From NCBI GenBank assembly GCA_964621265.1, contig CAZULQ010000009.1:1-59126 (forward strand): a DNA stretch of 59,126 nucleotides, written 5' to 3'. A program made the translations under genes and the position numbers. The DNA is from Porcipelethomonas sp964621265 (lineage in GTDB: Bacteria; Bacillota; Clostridia; Oscillospirales; Ruminococcaceae). Position 1 is the first letter of the stretch, and every line of letters begins with the position of its first letter. Shown piece by piece: positions 25,118 through 33,942 of this stretch. Under the pieces are notes generated by a model that saw only the letters and a list, made by a program, of their open reading frames with translations, was not told where the DNA came from and searched no databases.

Positions 25118-26191
25118 TCAGAGAAGCTCTAAAATCTTAGCTGTAACTTCTGTTGTTGAAAGCGGTGTGGCACCTGAGTTTCCAACGAGGTCAGCTGTTC
25201 TGTAGCCTGCTTCAAGGAACTTGTCAACTGCCGCTTCGATAGCGTCAGCTTCTGCTGTGAGGTCGAATGAATATCTGAGCATCATTGACGCTGAAAGGAT
25301 TGTAGCAATAGGGTTTGCAACGTTCTGTCCTGCAATGTCAGGAGCAGAGCCGTGGATTGGCTCATACATGCCTCTCTTTGTAGCACCCAGAGATGCTGAA
25401 GGGAGCATACCGATTGAACCTGTAATCTGTGAAGCCTCATCTGAGAGGATATCACCGAACATGTTTGATGTAACAACAACGTCAAACTGTGCAGGGTTCT
25501 TAACAAGCTGCATAGCCGCATTGTCAACGAGCATATCTGTGAGAGTTACTTCAGGATAATCCTTTTCCATTTCGTGAACAACTTCTCTCCAGAGTCTTGA
25601 GCTTTCAAGAACGTTTGACTTGTCAATGCTTATAATGTTCTTGTTTCTCTTCATTGCTGTTTCAAAAGCAACTTTGGCAATACGCTCGATTTCCATTCTG
25701 CTGTAGCATTCTGTATCATAAGCCTCTTCGCCGTACTTGCCGTCTCTTCTGCCTCTTTCGCCAAAGTAGATACCACCTGTAAGCTCTCTTACAATCATGA
25801 TATCAAAGCCGTTTTCAGCGATATCGCTTCTGAGCGGGCTTGCGTCCTTGAGAGTTGGGTAGAGCTTGGCAGGACGAAGGTTTGTGAAAAGCTCGAGTGC
25901 CGCACGAATGCCTAAAAGTCCCTTTTCAGGACGGTTTGCAGGAGGCTGTGAGTCCCACTTAGGACCGCCTACAGATCCGAGCAGTACACTGTCGCTTGCT
26001 AAACAGCCGTCAATTGTTTCCTGTGGAAGAGGAACTCCTGTTTCGTCGATAGCCGCACCCCCGATAAGATATGGTGTGAAGTTGAATGTGTGACCGAACT
26101 TGTCAGCCACTTTCTTGAGGATTTCAACGGCGCTGTCCACGATTTCAGGACCGATTCCGTCGCCTCTGAGTAATGCTATATTAAATTCCAT
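25118..26191 (-). CDS. leuB: 3-isopropylmalate dehydrogenase
   Basis: LeuB oxidises and decarboxylates 3-isopropylmalate with NAD in leucine synthesis. The 357-aa protein has LLRGDGIGPEI, the LRPAKLYP substrate arginine, the RELTGGIYFGERG block and DNAAMQLV. The C-terminal EPIHGSAPDIAG segment completes the family signature. It follows leuD by 26 nt in the order leuC-leuD-leuB. Confidence 0.97.
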   Translation of the reverse strand: MEFNIALLRGDGIGPEIVDSAVEILKKVADKFGHTFNFTPYLIGGAAIDETGVPLPQETIDGCLASDSVLLGSVGGPKWDSQPPANRPEKGLLGIRAALELFTNLRPAKLYPTLKDASPLRSDIAENGFDIMIVRELTGGIYFGERGRRDGKYGEEAYDTECYSRMEIERIAKVAFETAMKRNKNIISIDKSNVLESSRLWREVVHEMEKDYPEVTLTDMLVDNAAMQLVKNPAQFDVVVTSNMFGDILSDEASQITGSIGMLPSASLGATKRGMYEPIHGSAPDIAGQNVANPIATILSASMMLRYSFDLTAEADAIEAAVDKFLEAGYRTADLVGNSGATPLSTTEVTAKILELL

Positions 26192-26217
26192 TGTTAGTGT
26201 TCTCCGTTTCTGCGAAA

Positions 26218-26712
26218 TTATTTGAAGCTTCCGTTCCTGATTGATTCAACAAGTCCGCCGTTTGTGATGATATTCTGAATAAACTCAGGGAATGGTTCAG
26301 TCTTGAACTCCTTGCCTGTTGTCTTGTCAGTAATAACGCCCTTGTCAAGGTCAGCTTCAACGATGTGTCCTTCTTCAATAGCCTCAGCCGCTTCAGGACA
26401 CTCTAAAATCGCAAGACCGATATTGATTGCGTTTCTGTAGAAAATTCTTGCAAAGCTTTTAGCAATTACAAGTGAAATACCGCTTTCCTTGATAGCGATA
26501 GGAGCGTGTTCACGTGATGAACCACAGCCGAAGTTAAAGCCTGCAGCCATGATATCGCCCTTCTGAACTCTGCCTGCGAAAGTAGCGTCTAAGTCCTCCA
26601 TACAATGCGCGGCGAGTTCCTTTTTGTCGCTTGTGTTGAGATATCTTGCAGGGATAATAACGTCTGTGTCAACGTTGTCGCCGTATTTAATAACCTTACC
26701 TTCAAAAACCAT
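26218..26712 (-). CDS. leuD: 3-isopropylmalate dehydratase small subunit
   Basis: LeuD pairs with LeuC to isomerise 2- to 3-isopropylmalate. The 164-aa protein has the swivelling-domain signatures KYGDNVDTDVIIPARYL and GCGSSREHAP. Its length is the short form typical of the clostridial and archaeal type. leuC lies 1 nt upstream. Confidence 0.96.
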   Translation of the reverse strand: MVFEGKVIKYGDNVDTDVIIPARYLNTSDKKELAAHCMEDLDATFAGRVQKGDIMAAGFNFGCGSSREHAPIAIKESGISLVIAKSFARIFYRNAINIGLAILECPEAAEAIEEGHIVEADLDKGVITDKTTGKEFKTEPFPEFIQNIITNGGLVESIRNGSFK

Positions 26713-26713
26713 T

Positions 26714-27976
26714 TTACATTACCTCCTTAGGCTCTGCAATTTTACCTGCAATAGCTGAAGCTGCTGCAACAGCAGGGCTTGCAAGATATATTTCTGAGTC
26801 AACGTGACCCATTCTTCCGACGAAGTTTCTGTTAGTTGTTGCAACTGCTCTTTCGCCTTCAGCAAGGATACCCATGTGACCGCCGAGACAAGGTCCGCAT
26901 GTTGGAGTTGAAACAACAGCGCCAGCCTCGATAAATGTCTTGAGATAGCCCTTTTCCATAGCTTCGAGATAGATTTTCTGAGTTGCAGGGATAATGATTG
27001 TTCTTACGTTTTTAGCAACCTTCTTGCCCTTTAAGATTTCAGCGGCAACCTCGAGGTCCTCGAGTCTGCCGTTTGTGCATGAACCGATTACAACCTGGTC
27101 AATCTTGATTTCGTCGATTTCGTCAACTGTGTGAGTGTTCTCAGGAAGGTGTGGGAATGCAACAGTCGGCTTGATTTCACTTAAGTCGATAACGTATGTT
27201 TCGTCATAAACAGCGTCATCATCAGCCTTGTAAACCTTAGGCTCTCTGTTGCTGTGTTCCTTTACATATTCAAGAGTCTTGTCGTCAACTTCAAAGATAC
27301 CGTTCTTAGCACCCGCTTCGATAGCCATGTTAGCCATACAGAGTCTGTCAGAAACAGAAAGATTGTGAAGTCCTTCGCCTGTAAATTCCATTGAACGGTA
27401 AAGCGCACCGTCAACACCAATCATGCCGATGATGTGGAGGATAACGTCCTTACCTGTAACGAACTTGTTAAGGCTTCCCTTAAGTTCAAACTTGATAGCT
27501 GAAGGCACCTTGAACCAAGTCTTGCCTGTTGCCATACCGCAGGCCATATCAGTTGAACCGATACCTGTTGAGAATGCGCCGAGTGCGCCGTATGTACATG
27601 TGTGTGAGTCAGCGCCGATTACAGCGTCACCGCACACAACGAGACCTTTTTCAGGGAGGAGAGCGTGTTCAATACCCATTTCGCCTACGTCATAGAAGTT
27701 TGTGATTTCCTTTTCACCGCAGAAGTCACGGCACATCTTACACTGCTGAGCCGCCTTGATATCCTTGTTCGGTGCAAAGTGGTCCATGACCATAGTAACC
27801 TTTTCCTTGTCGAAAACGCCGTTTGCGCCGATATTGTTGAATTCCTTGATGGCAACAGGTGAAGTGATGTCGTTGCCGAGTACGAGGTCGAGATTTACGA
27901 GGATAAGCTGTCCTGCCTCAACCTTGTCGAGTCCTGCATGAGCCGCAAGAATTTTCTGCGTCATTGTCATGCCCAT
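26714..27976 (-). CDS. leuC: 3-isopropylmalate dehydratase large subunit
   Basis: The 420-aa [4Fe-4S] hydro-lyase is the large partner of LeuD. Cluster ligands are seen in GSCTNGR and PTCGPCLGGH, and the catalytic DSHTCTYGALG block is present. The 420-residue length matches the prokaryotic HACN/LeuC2-type subunit that works with the short LeuD. The start has an AAAGGAATG site. The transposase gene ends 15 nt upstream of it in the same direction. Confidence 0.96.
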   Translation of the reverse strand: MGMTMTQKILAAHAGLDKVEAGQLILVNLDLVLGNDITSPVAIKEFNNIGANGVFDKEKVTMVMDHFAPNKDIKAAQQCKMCRDFCGEKEITNFYDVGEMGIEHALLPEKGLVVCGDAVIGADSHTCTYGALGAFSTGIGSTDMACGMATGKTWFKVPSAIKFELKGSLNKFVTGKDVILHIIGMIGVDGALYRSMEFTGEGLHNLSVSDRLCMANMAIEAGAKNGIFEVDDKTLEYVKEHSNREPKVYKADDDAVYDETYVIDLSEIKPTVAFPHLPENTHTVDEIDEIKIDQVVIGSCTNGRLEDLEVAAEILKGKKVAKNVRTIIIPATQKIYLEAMEKGYLKTFIEAGAVVSTPTCGPCLGGHMGILAEGERAVATTNRNFVGRMGHVDSEIYLASPAVAAASAIAGKIAEPKEVM

Positions 27977-27991
27977 TTTATATCATTCCTT

Positions 27992-28504
27992 TCAGTTTTG
28001 GTTTTCATTGAAAAAACAATCTTCATTCCATTTCAGCGGATTCTTTTCAATGTATTCCCATATTTTTAAATATTCCTTTTCATTGCGTATTATGCGGTCG
28101 TGATATGAACGCTGAAAAATTTTCCCGCCTATATCATTATGGCAAAAACGTTTAAATGTGGAAATAAAATGTGGGATTATCTGATTTGTAGGGGACGGCG
28201 CCTTCGACGTCCCGCTATTAAAATTGCTGTTGTCAATCATTAATATCATATGTATATGATTCGGCATAATAACATAATTTTTTACAGTCACGTTTGGCAC
28301 TTTGTTTCCGGAAATTATATATTTCTCAGCAATTCTGCCGTATTCCGTCAATATATTTTTCGGGACGTCGTGGGCGCCGTCCCCTACGATTTCTGACAGA
28401 ATACATTCTTTATTCTGCACACAAATCGTAATAAAATATGCGCCACAAGTGCTGTAATCAAATGCTGTCAACCTGTTGGGCTTTCTATATGGTAAGTTTC
28501 CCAT
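27992..28504 (-). CDS. REP-associated tyrosine transposase (RAYT, Y1/HUH family)
   Basis: The 170-aa protein is a single-domain Y1 transposase. It begins with RKPNRLTAFDYSTCGAYF and has the metal-binding HUH motif in MPNHIHMILMI, the SYHDRIIRNEKEY block and a C-terminal WEYIEKNPLKW segment where the nucleophile tyrosine is expected. RAYTs recognise GTAG-headed REP hairpins. Two such palindromes lie in frame inside this gene and encode VGDGAHDVP and GTSKAPSPT. The gene lies 18 nt after ilvD and 15 nt before leuC and reads in the operon direction, so it should be non-polar. No frameshift is seen. A weak ribosome binding site suggests low expression. Confidence 0.87.
   Translation of the reverse strand: MGNLPYRKPNRLTAFDYSTCGAYFITICVQNKECILSEIVGDGAHDVPKNILTEYGRIAEKYIISGNKVPNVTVKNYVIMPNHIHMILMIDNSNFNSGTSKAPSPTNQIIPHFISTFKRFCHNDIGGKIFQRSYHDRIIRNEKEYLKIWEYIEKNPLKWNEDCFFNENQN
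28188..28214 (+). repeat. REP-like palindrome inside the RAYT gene (copy 2)
   Basis: The 27-bp element starts with GTAG and forms GGGACG/CGTCCC around a GC-rich loop. Read on the minus strand it is nine codons within the transposase frame, encoding part of SGTSKAPSPT. It is inverted relative to copy 3 with the GTAG ends outermost. Confidence 0.75.
28361..28387 (-). repeat. REP-like palindrome inside the RAYT gene (copy 3)
   Basis: The 27-bp element has GTAG on the minus strand (28384-28387) and then GGGGACGGCGCC. It is about 85% identical to copy 2 and is exactly nine codons (VGDGAHDVP) of the transposase. Copies 2 and 3 flank the 146 bp that encode the HUH motif. Confidence 0.75.
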
Positions 28505-28522
28505 ATCAGTCGCTTCTCTGGA

Positions 28523-30184
28523 TTATTTATTAATAATCGCACCCTTATCAGCAGAAGAAACCATAGCCGCATAACGCTTAGCGTAGCCTGTGATGCCTTC
28601 CTTAACGAGAATCTTGGTATTCTTGCGTCTTTCTTCGAGTTCTTCGTCAGAAACTTCAAGAGTAATCTTGTAGCTTGGGATATCAATTGAGATAATATCG
28701 CCGTCCTGAACGAGCGCGATGTTACCGCCGCTTACTGCTTCAGGTGAAACGTGACCGATAGCCGCACCTCTTGTAGCGCCGCTGAAACGTCCGTCTGTGA
28801 TAAGAGCAACGTCCTTGTCAAGTCCCATACCTGCAATTGCAGAAGTAGGTGAGAGCATTTCTCTCATACCAGGGCCGCCAGCAGGACCTTCGTATCTGAT
28901 AACGACAACGTCGCCCGCCTTGATTCCGCCGCCTCTGATTACTTCAATAGCTTCCTCTTCGCTGTTGAATACCTTTGCAGGACCGCTGTGCTTTAACATT
29001 TCAGCCGCAACGGCACTTCTCTTTACAACACAGCCGTCAGGAGCGAGGTTGCCTCTGAGTACTGCAATACCGCCTGTTTCGCTGTATGGATTTTCAATCG
29101 GTCTTATTACCTCAGGGTTTCTGTTGATAACGCCCTTGATGTTTTCGCCGAGAGTTTCACCTGTAACAGTCATAACGTCTGTATTGATAAGACCCTTCTT
29201 GTTAAGCTCGTTGAGTACGGCATAAACGCCGCCTGCTTCGTTAAGCTCTTCCATGTATGTGTGACCTGCAGGAGCTAAGTGGCAAAGGTTAGGTGTTTTA
29301 GCGCTGATTTCGTTTGCCATGTCGAGATTGATTGTAATACCGCATTCGTTAGCGATTGCAGGGAGATGGAGCATACTGTTTGTTGAACAGCCAAGAGCCA
29401 TATCAGCAGTAAGAGCATTGTGGAATGACTTTTCTGTCATGATATCGAGCGGACGGATATTCTTTCTGTAAAGCTCCATAACAGCCATACCAGCCTGTTT
29501 TGCAAGCTTGATTCTTTCCGAGTAAACAGCAGGGATTGTACCGTTTCCACGAAGACCCATTCCGAGAACTTCTGTAAGGCAGTTCATTGAGTTTGCTGTG
29601 TACATACCTGAGCATGAACCGCATGTAGGACAAGCCTTGTTTTCAAATTCTTCAACGTCTTCTAAGCTTGCCTTGCCTGCTGAGTATGCCCCAACAGCCT
29701 CAAACATGCTTGAAAGACTTGTCTTCTCTCCTTTGACATGACCTGCGAGCATAGGACCGCCGCTTACAAAAACAGTCGGAACGTTGATTCTTGCAGCCGC
29801 CATAAGGAGACCGGGAACGTTCTTGTCACAGTTTGGCACCATAACGAGTGCGTCAAAGTGGTGAGCAAGAGCCATACATTCTGTTGAGTCAGCAATAAGG
29901 TCTCTTGTTACGAGAGAGTACTTCATACCCTTGTGTCCCATAGCGATACCATCGCATACAGCGATTGCAGGGAATACAACAGGAGTACCGCCGCCCATAG
30001 CAACGCCGAGCTTTACTGCGTCAACGATTTTGTCTATATTCATGTGACCCGGTACGATTTCGTTGTAAGAAGAAACGATACCAACGAGAGGTCTTTTCAT
30101 TTCTTCCTTTGTCATACCGAGAGCGTTGAAAAGTGAACGCTGTGGAGCCATTTCAACTCCGTTACAGAAAAAGTTTTCTGCCAT
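28523..30184 (-). CDS. ilvD: Dihydroxy-acid dehydratase
   Basis: IlvD dehydrates the dihydroxy acids of the valine and isoleucine pathways using an Fe-S cluster. The 553-aa protein has cluster cysteines in NCDKNVPG and CPTCGSCSGMYTANSMNC. The conserved TDGRFSGATRG and GHVSPEA blocks are also present. The start has GAGGTGA 5 nt upstream. The lipoprotein gene ends 19 nt upstream of it. Confidence 0.97.
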   Translation of the reverse strand: MAENFFCNGVEMAPQRSLFNALGMTKEEMKRPLVGIVSSYNEIVPGHMNIDKIVDAVKLGVAMGGGTPVVFPAIAVCDGIAMGHKGMKYSLVTRDLIADSTECMALAHHFDALVMVPNCDKNVPGLLMAAARINVPTVFVSGGPMLAGHVKGEKTSLSSMFEAVGAYSAGKASLEDVEEFENKACPTCGSCSGMYTANSMNCLTEVLGMGLRGNGTIPAVYSERIKLAKQAGMAVMELYRKNIRPLDIMTEKSFHNALTADMALGCSTNSMLHLPAIANECGITINLDMANEISAKTPNLCHLAPAGHTYMEELNEAGGVYAVLNELNKKGLINTDVMTVTGETLGENIKGVINRNPEVIRPIENPYSETGGIAVLRGNLAPDGCVVKRSAVAAEMLKHSGPAKVFNSEEEAIEVIRGGGIKAGDVVVIRYEGPAGGPGMREMLSPTSAIAGMGLDKDVALITDGRFSGATRGAAIGHVSPEAVSGGNIALVQDGDIISIDIPSYKITLEVSDEELEERRKNTKILVKEGITGYAKRYAAMVSSADKGAIINK

Positions 30185-30203
30185 ATTATCACCTCATAAT
30201 ATT

Positions 30204-30428
30204 TTAATCTATCTTTACTTCTACATCATCATCTTCTTCATCTACATCTATATGAAGATTTCCGGCATCAACCTTTACATCATCGCCGTTTTTGTCTTCA
30301 TCCACATCTACATGAATGTTTCCGACGTCAACCTTTACGTTATCATCCTTAACCTCGACGCTTGCACATCCTGCAAATGCAAAAACAGATGTGATGCATA
30401 GAAACAATGCGAATAGTTTCTTTCTCAT
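30204..30428 (-). CDS. Small acidic lipoprotein with tandem repeats, 74 aa
   Basis: The ATG at 30428 (MRKKLFALFLC) has an AGAGGA site 7 nt upstream and gives a clean lipoprotein signal peptide with the lipobox FAGC. The mature part is about 55 residues, very rich in Asp and Val. It holds two copies of a motif like VKVDVGNIHVDVDED (the second is VKVDAGNLHIDVDEE). It lies between ilvC and ilvD on the same strand, behind a terminator-like hairpin. I do not recognise a family. The Asp-rich repeats could bind Ca or other cations, which is a guess. Confidence 0.8.
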   Translation of the reverse strand: MRKKLFALFLCITSVFAFAGCASVEVKDDNVKVDVGNIHVDVDEDKNGDDVKVDAGNLHIDVDEEDDDVEVKID

Positions 30429-30460
30429 AATAGTCCTCTGCTTTTCAAAAATAACAAACT

Positions 30461-30484
30461 GCTTTCCCAAAAAATCGGGAAAGC
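30461..30484 (-). terminator. Terminator-like hairpin between ilvC and the lipoprotein gene
   Basis: Stem GCTTTCCC/GGGAAAGC (30461-30468 with 30477-30484); the minus-strand exit is AGTTTGTTATTTTTG. The T-run is broken, so it may only partly stop transcription and set relative ilv expression. Confidence 0.65.
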
Positions 30485-30539
30485 AGCAAGTACAGTCCGA
30501 TTTCGACAATCGGATAATTATTCTGTTTTGGAAAGAGAA

Positions 30540-31577
30540 TTAGTTGTTGATGAACTTGTCCTCTTCGTTGTTCCAGCTGTAAAGCTTTCTGATTTCTTCG
30601 CCAACCTGTTCTGAGCAGTGTTCAGCAGCGAGCTTTCTCATAGCTCTGAAGTGTGCCTGACCGCCTGCAGCAGACATGTCGAGGAGGAATTCCTTAGCGA
30701 ATGAACCGTCCTGAATGTTCTTGAGAACCTGCTTCATAGCCTTCTTTGTATCTTCTGTGATGATCTTTGGACCTGTGATGTAGTCGCCGTATTCAGCTGT
30801 GTTAGAAATTGAGTATCTCATACCTGCAAAACCGCTCTGGTAGATAAGGTCAACGATAAGCTTCATTTCGTGGATACATTCAAAGTAAGCATTTCTTGGG
30901 TCGTAACCGGCTTCAACGAGTGTTTCAAAACCACACTGCATAAGTGCGCAAACACCGCCGCAGAGAACTGCCTGTTCACCGAAGAGGTCAGTTTCTGTTT
31001 CTGTTCTGAATGTTGTTTCGAGGACACCAGCTCTTGCGCCACCGATAGCAAGACCATAAGCGAGAGCCATATCCTGAGCCTTACCTGTTGCGTCCTGAGC
31101 AACAGCTACGAGACAAGGAACACCCTTGCCAGCCTGATATTCTGAACGTACTGTGTGACCAGGTCCCTTAGGAGCGATCATTGTAACGTCAACATATGCA
31201 GGAGGAACGATCTGACCGAAGTGGATAGCAAAACCGTGAGCGAACATGAGCATATCGCCTTCCTTGAGGTTTGGCTCGATGTCGTTCTTGTACATTGCAG
31301 CCTGCTTTTCATCGTTGATAAGAATCATGATGATGTCAGCCTGCTTTGCAGCTTCAGCAGCTGTGAATACTTCAAAGCCCTGCTTAACTGCCTTGTCCCA
31401 TGACTTACTTCCTTCGTAAAGACCGATGATAACTCTTGCGTTGTCGCCGAGAGATTCCTTAGCATTGAGAGCATGAGCATGACCCTGGCTGCCGTAACCG
31501 ATAACAGCTATTGTCTTGCCATAAAGTAAGGATAAATCGCAGTCTTCCTGATAAAATACCTTTGCTGAATTTTCCAT
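30540..31577 (-). CDS. ilvC: Ketol-acid reductoisomerase
   Basis: IlvC reduces and isomerises acetolactate and acetohydroxybutyrate with NAD(P)H. The 345-aa class I enzyme has AVIGYGSQGHAHALN, the PKGPGHTVR block and catalytic metal ligands in the ETDLFGEQAVLCGG helix. It lies 52 nt after ilvN. Confidence 0.97.
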   Translation of the reverse strand: MENSAKVFYQEDCDLSLLYGKTIAVIGYGSQGHAHALNAKESLGDNARVIIGLYEGSKSWDKAVKQGFEVFTAAEAAKQADIIMILINDEKQAAMYKNDIEPNLKEGDMLMFAHGFAIHFGQIVPPAYVDVTMIAPKGPGHTVRSEYQAGKGVPCLVAVAQDATGKAQDMALAYGLAIGGARAGVLETTFRTETETDLFGEQAVLCGGVCALMQCGFETLVEAGYDPRNAYFECIHEMKLIVDLIYQSGFAGMRYSISNTAEYGDYITGPKIITEDTKKAMKQVLKNIQDGSFAKEFLLDMSAAGGQAHFRAMRKLAAEHCSEQVGEEIRKLYSWNNEEDKFINN

Positions 31578-31629
31578 TATAAAGACTCCTTTTATAATAA
31601 TATTTTGTATATGGGCGTTTGCGTCCGGA

Positions 31630-32127
31630 TTATTCGTCTCTCAGACACTCTCCGCCTCTTTCAAGAGCTACAACACCTGTACGGCACATCTCCATTATGC
31701 CGAAAGGCTTTACAAGCTCAATAAAAGCGTTGATTTTTGAGGTTTCACCTGTGATTTCGATACACAGCGCATCAGGTGAGTAGTCAACAATTTTTGAACG
31801 GAATACGTCAACTGCTGAAAGAACGTCCTGACGTGTAGCGGAATCATTTCTGATTTTTATAAGAAGCAGTTCTCTTGAAATTGTTTCATCACGCTTCATA
31901 ACCTTAATCTGCTTTACGTCATGAAGCTTGTCGAGCTGCTTTATAATCTGATCCTTGGAATATTCGTCTGCCATCATTGAGATGGTCATTCTTGAAAATT
32001 CCGGAGTTTCTGTTTCGCCAACTGTGAGCGAATCGATGTTGAAGCATCTTCTTGTGAAAAGGCTTGAAACTCTTGTGAGAACACCCGCCTTATTTGCAAC
32101 GAGTACGCTGAAAACAAATCTTCCCAT
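31630..32127 (-). CDS. ilvN: Acetolactate synthase small (regulatory) subunit
   Basis: The 165-aa protein has an N-terminal ACT domain (VANKAGVLTRVSSLF, RRCFNIDSLTVG) and a C-terminal domain with LIKI and GEIT-type strands. It activates IlvB and confers valine feedback. Its start codon overlaps the ilvB stop as TGATG, so translation is coupled. Confidence 0.95.
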   Translation of the reverse strand: MGRFVFSVLVANKAGVLTRVSSLFTRRCFNIDSLTVGETETPEFSRMTISMMADEYSKDQIIKQLDKLHDVKQIKVMKRDETISRELLLIKIRNDSATRQDVLSAVDVFRSKIVDYSPDALCIEITGETSKINAFIELVKPFGIMEMCRTGVVALERGGECLRDE

Positions 32128-33875
32128 CAGATTTCACCTCCGTGAATTTCTGTTATGATATCGTCAATCGAGCCGCCTGGTGGGAGCATCGGTAAAACGA
32201 ATTCATCGCAGTCAACAAGACAGTCTAAAACAACAGGACCGTTTTCCTTGAAAGCTTCCTCAGCTGCTGCCTTGAGTTCATCAACTGTGTTTACTCTGAT
32301 ACCCTTTGCGCCGAAGGCTTCCGCCATTTTAACGAAGTCAGTCTTGCGGTTTAAGGTTGTGTTTGAGTGGTGCTTGTCAAAGAAGAGTGTCTGCCACTGT
32401 CTTACCATACCAAGAACGCCGTTGTTCATAACAACGATTACAAGCGGAGTTTTCTGAGTTACAGCTGTTGCAAGCTCGTTTAAGTTCATGCCGAAGCTTC
32501 CGTCACCTGTAAAGAGTACTGTTCTTTCGCCTGTTGCAGTATTTGCGCCGATTGCGGCACCCATACCAAAGCCCATTGTACCAAGACCGCCGCTTGAAAC
32601 GAATGTTCTTGGCTTTTCAAACGGATATCTCTGCGCAGTCCACATCTGGTGCTGACCTACGTCTGTTACGATAACCGAATTTTTATCTGTAAATTCACTG
32701 ATAACATCAATAATCTTGTAAGGATTGAGTCTGTCTGCCGCAGGAATACCTGTGTTTGCACACTGAACAGTACACTCTGAGCAGTCCTTGCCCTCAGGAG
32801 TTTTAAGTGCTCTTTCAAGCTTTTCTGCTTCTTCCTTCTTAAGACGCTCAATTTCAGCTGTCCATTCAGGATTGCTCTGCTTTTCAACCATTGTGAGAAG
32901 CTTTCTGAGAGTTTCCTTAACGTCGCCGTTAACACCAAGCTGAGCGGCAATATTCTTGTCGATTTCCGCAGCGTCAACGTCAATGTGGAGAATCTGACAG
33001 TTTCTTACATAAACATTCTTGTTGCCTGTTGCTCTGTCGCTGAATCTTGCACCGATTGCGATAACGAGGTCTGCCTCAGCCTGTGCCATTGATGACGCAT
33101 AGTGACCGTGCATACCCTGCATACCGAGGAATCTCGGATTTGAAGTAGGGATTGCTGAAAGACCCATCATACTGCATCCGATAGGAGCGTCAATAAGGTC
33201 AGCAAACTTCATGACTTCATCGCTTGCATTACCTGAGATAATACCGCCGCCGCAGTAGATATAAGGCTTGCTTGAAGCGTTAATCATTTCAACAGCCTTT
33301 TCGAGTACGCCCTGCTTTGGCTTAGGGCTTTCAAAATCAGCCTCAGGCTTTTTGTTTTCAAATTCAATCTGAGCAATCTGAACGTCCTTAGGAACGTCAA
33401 CAAGTACAGGACCCGGACGGCCTGAACGTGCAATTCTGAACGCTTCACGGAGAGTATCCGCAAGCTCGTTTATATCCTTTACTATGTAGTTGTGCTTTGT
33501 GATAGGAAGTGTAACACCGCAGATGTCAACCTCCTGGAAGCTGTCACGTCCGAGCAGGCTGCAAGGAACGTTACCTGTGATAGCAACCATAGGAACAGAG
33601 TCAAGGTAAGCTGTTGCAATACCTGTTACAAGGTTTGTAGCGCCGGGACCTGATGTTGCGAGAACAACACCTGTCTTGCCTGTTGCTCTTGCATAGCCGT
33701 CAGCAGCGTGTGCTGCGCCCTGTTCGTGAGCAGTAATAATATGCTTAATTCTGTCCTGATTGAGATAGAGGGCATCGTAAATATTGATAACCTGACCGCC
33801 CGGATAACCGAAAATGCAGTCACAGCCCTGTTCAAGCAGAACTTCGATAATAACCTGTGAACCGGAAATTTTCAT
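32127..33875 (-). CDS. ilvB: Acetolactate synthase large subunit
   Basis: This ThDP- and FAD-dependent enzyme condenses pyruvate with pyruvate or 2-oxobutanoate. The 582-aa protein has the catalytic glutamate in ITAHEQGAAHAADGYAR, the ThDP motif GDGSFGMN with the following NN, and the FAD-binding central region. It is the first gene of the ilv block and is preceded by a long leader with two promoters. Confidence 0.97.
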   Translation of the reverse strand: MKISGSQVIIEVLLEQGCDCIFGYPGGQVINIYDALYLNQDRIKHIITAHEQGAAHAADGYARATGKTGVVLATSGPGATNLVTGIATAYLDSVPMVAITGNVPCSLLGRDSFQEVDICGVTLPITKHNYIVKDINELADTLREAFRIARSGRPGPVLVDVPKDVQIAQIEFENKKPEADFESPKPKQGVLEKAVEMINASSKPYIYCGGGIISGNASDEVMKFADLIDAPIGCSMMGLSAIPTSNPRFLGMQGMHGHYASSMAQAEADLVIAIGARFSDRATGNKNVYVRNCQILHIDVDAAEIDKNIAAQLGVNGDVKETLRKLLTMVEKQSNPEWTAEIERLKKEEAEKLERALKTPEGKDCSECTVQCANTGIPAADRLNPYKIIDVISEFTDKNSVIVTDVGQHQMWTAQRYPFEKPRTFVSSGGLGTMGFGMGAAIGANTATGERTVLFTGDGSFGMNLNELATAVTQKTPLVIVVMNNGVLGMVRQWQTLFFDKHHSNTTLNRKTDFVKMAEAFGAKGIRVNTVDELKAAAEEAFKENGPVVLDCLVDCDEFVLPMLPPGGSIDDIITEIHGGEI

Positions 33876-33942
33876 AAAAACCTGTTTTCCTTTCGCTTAA
33901 ATATCAAAACATCTTTTCTGCAATACTTTATCACCGTAAGCT

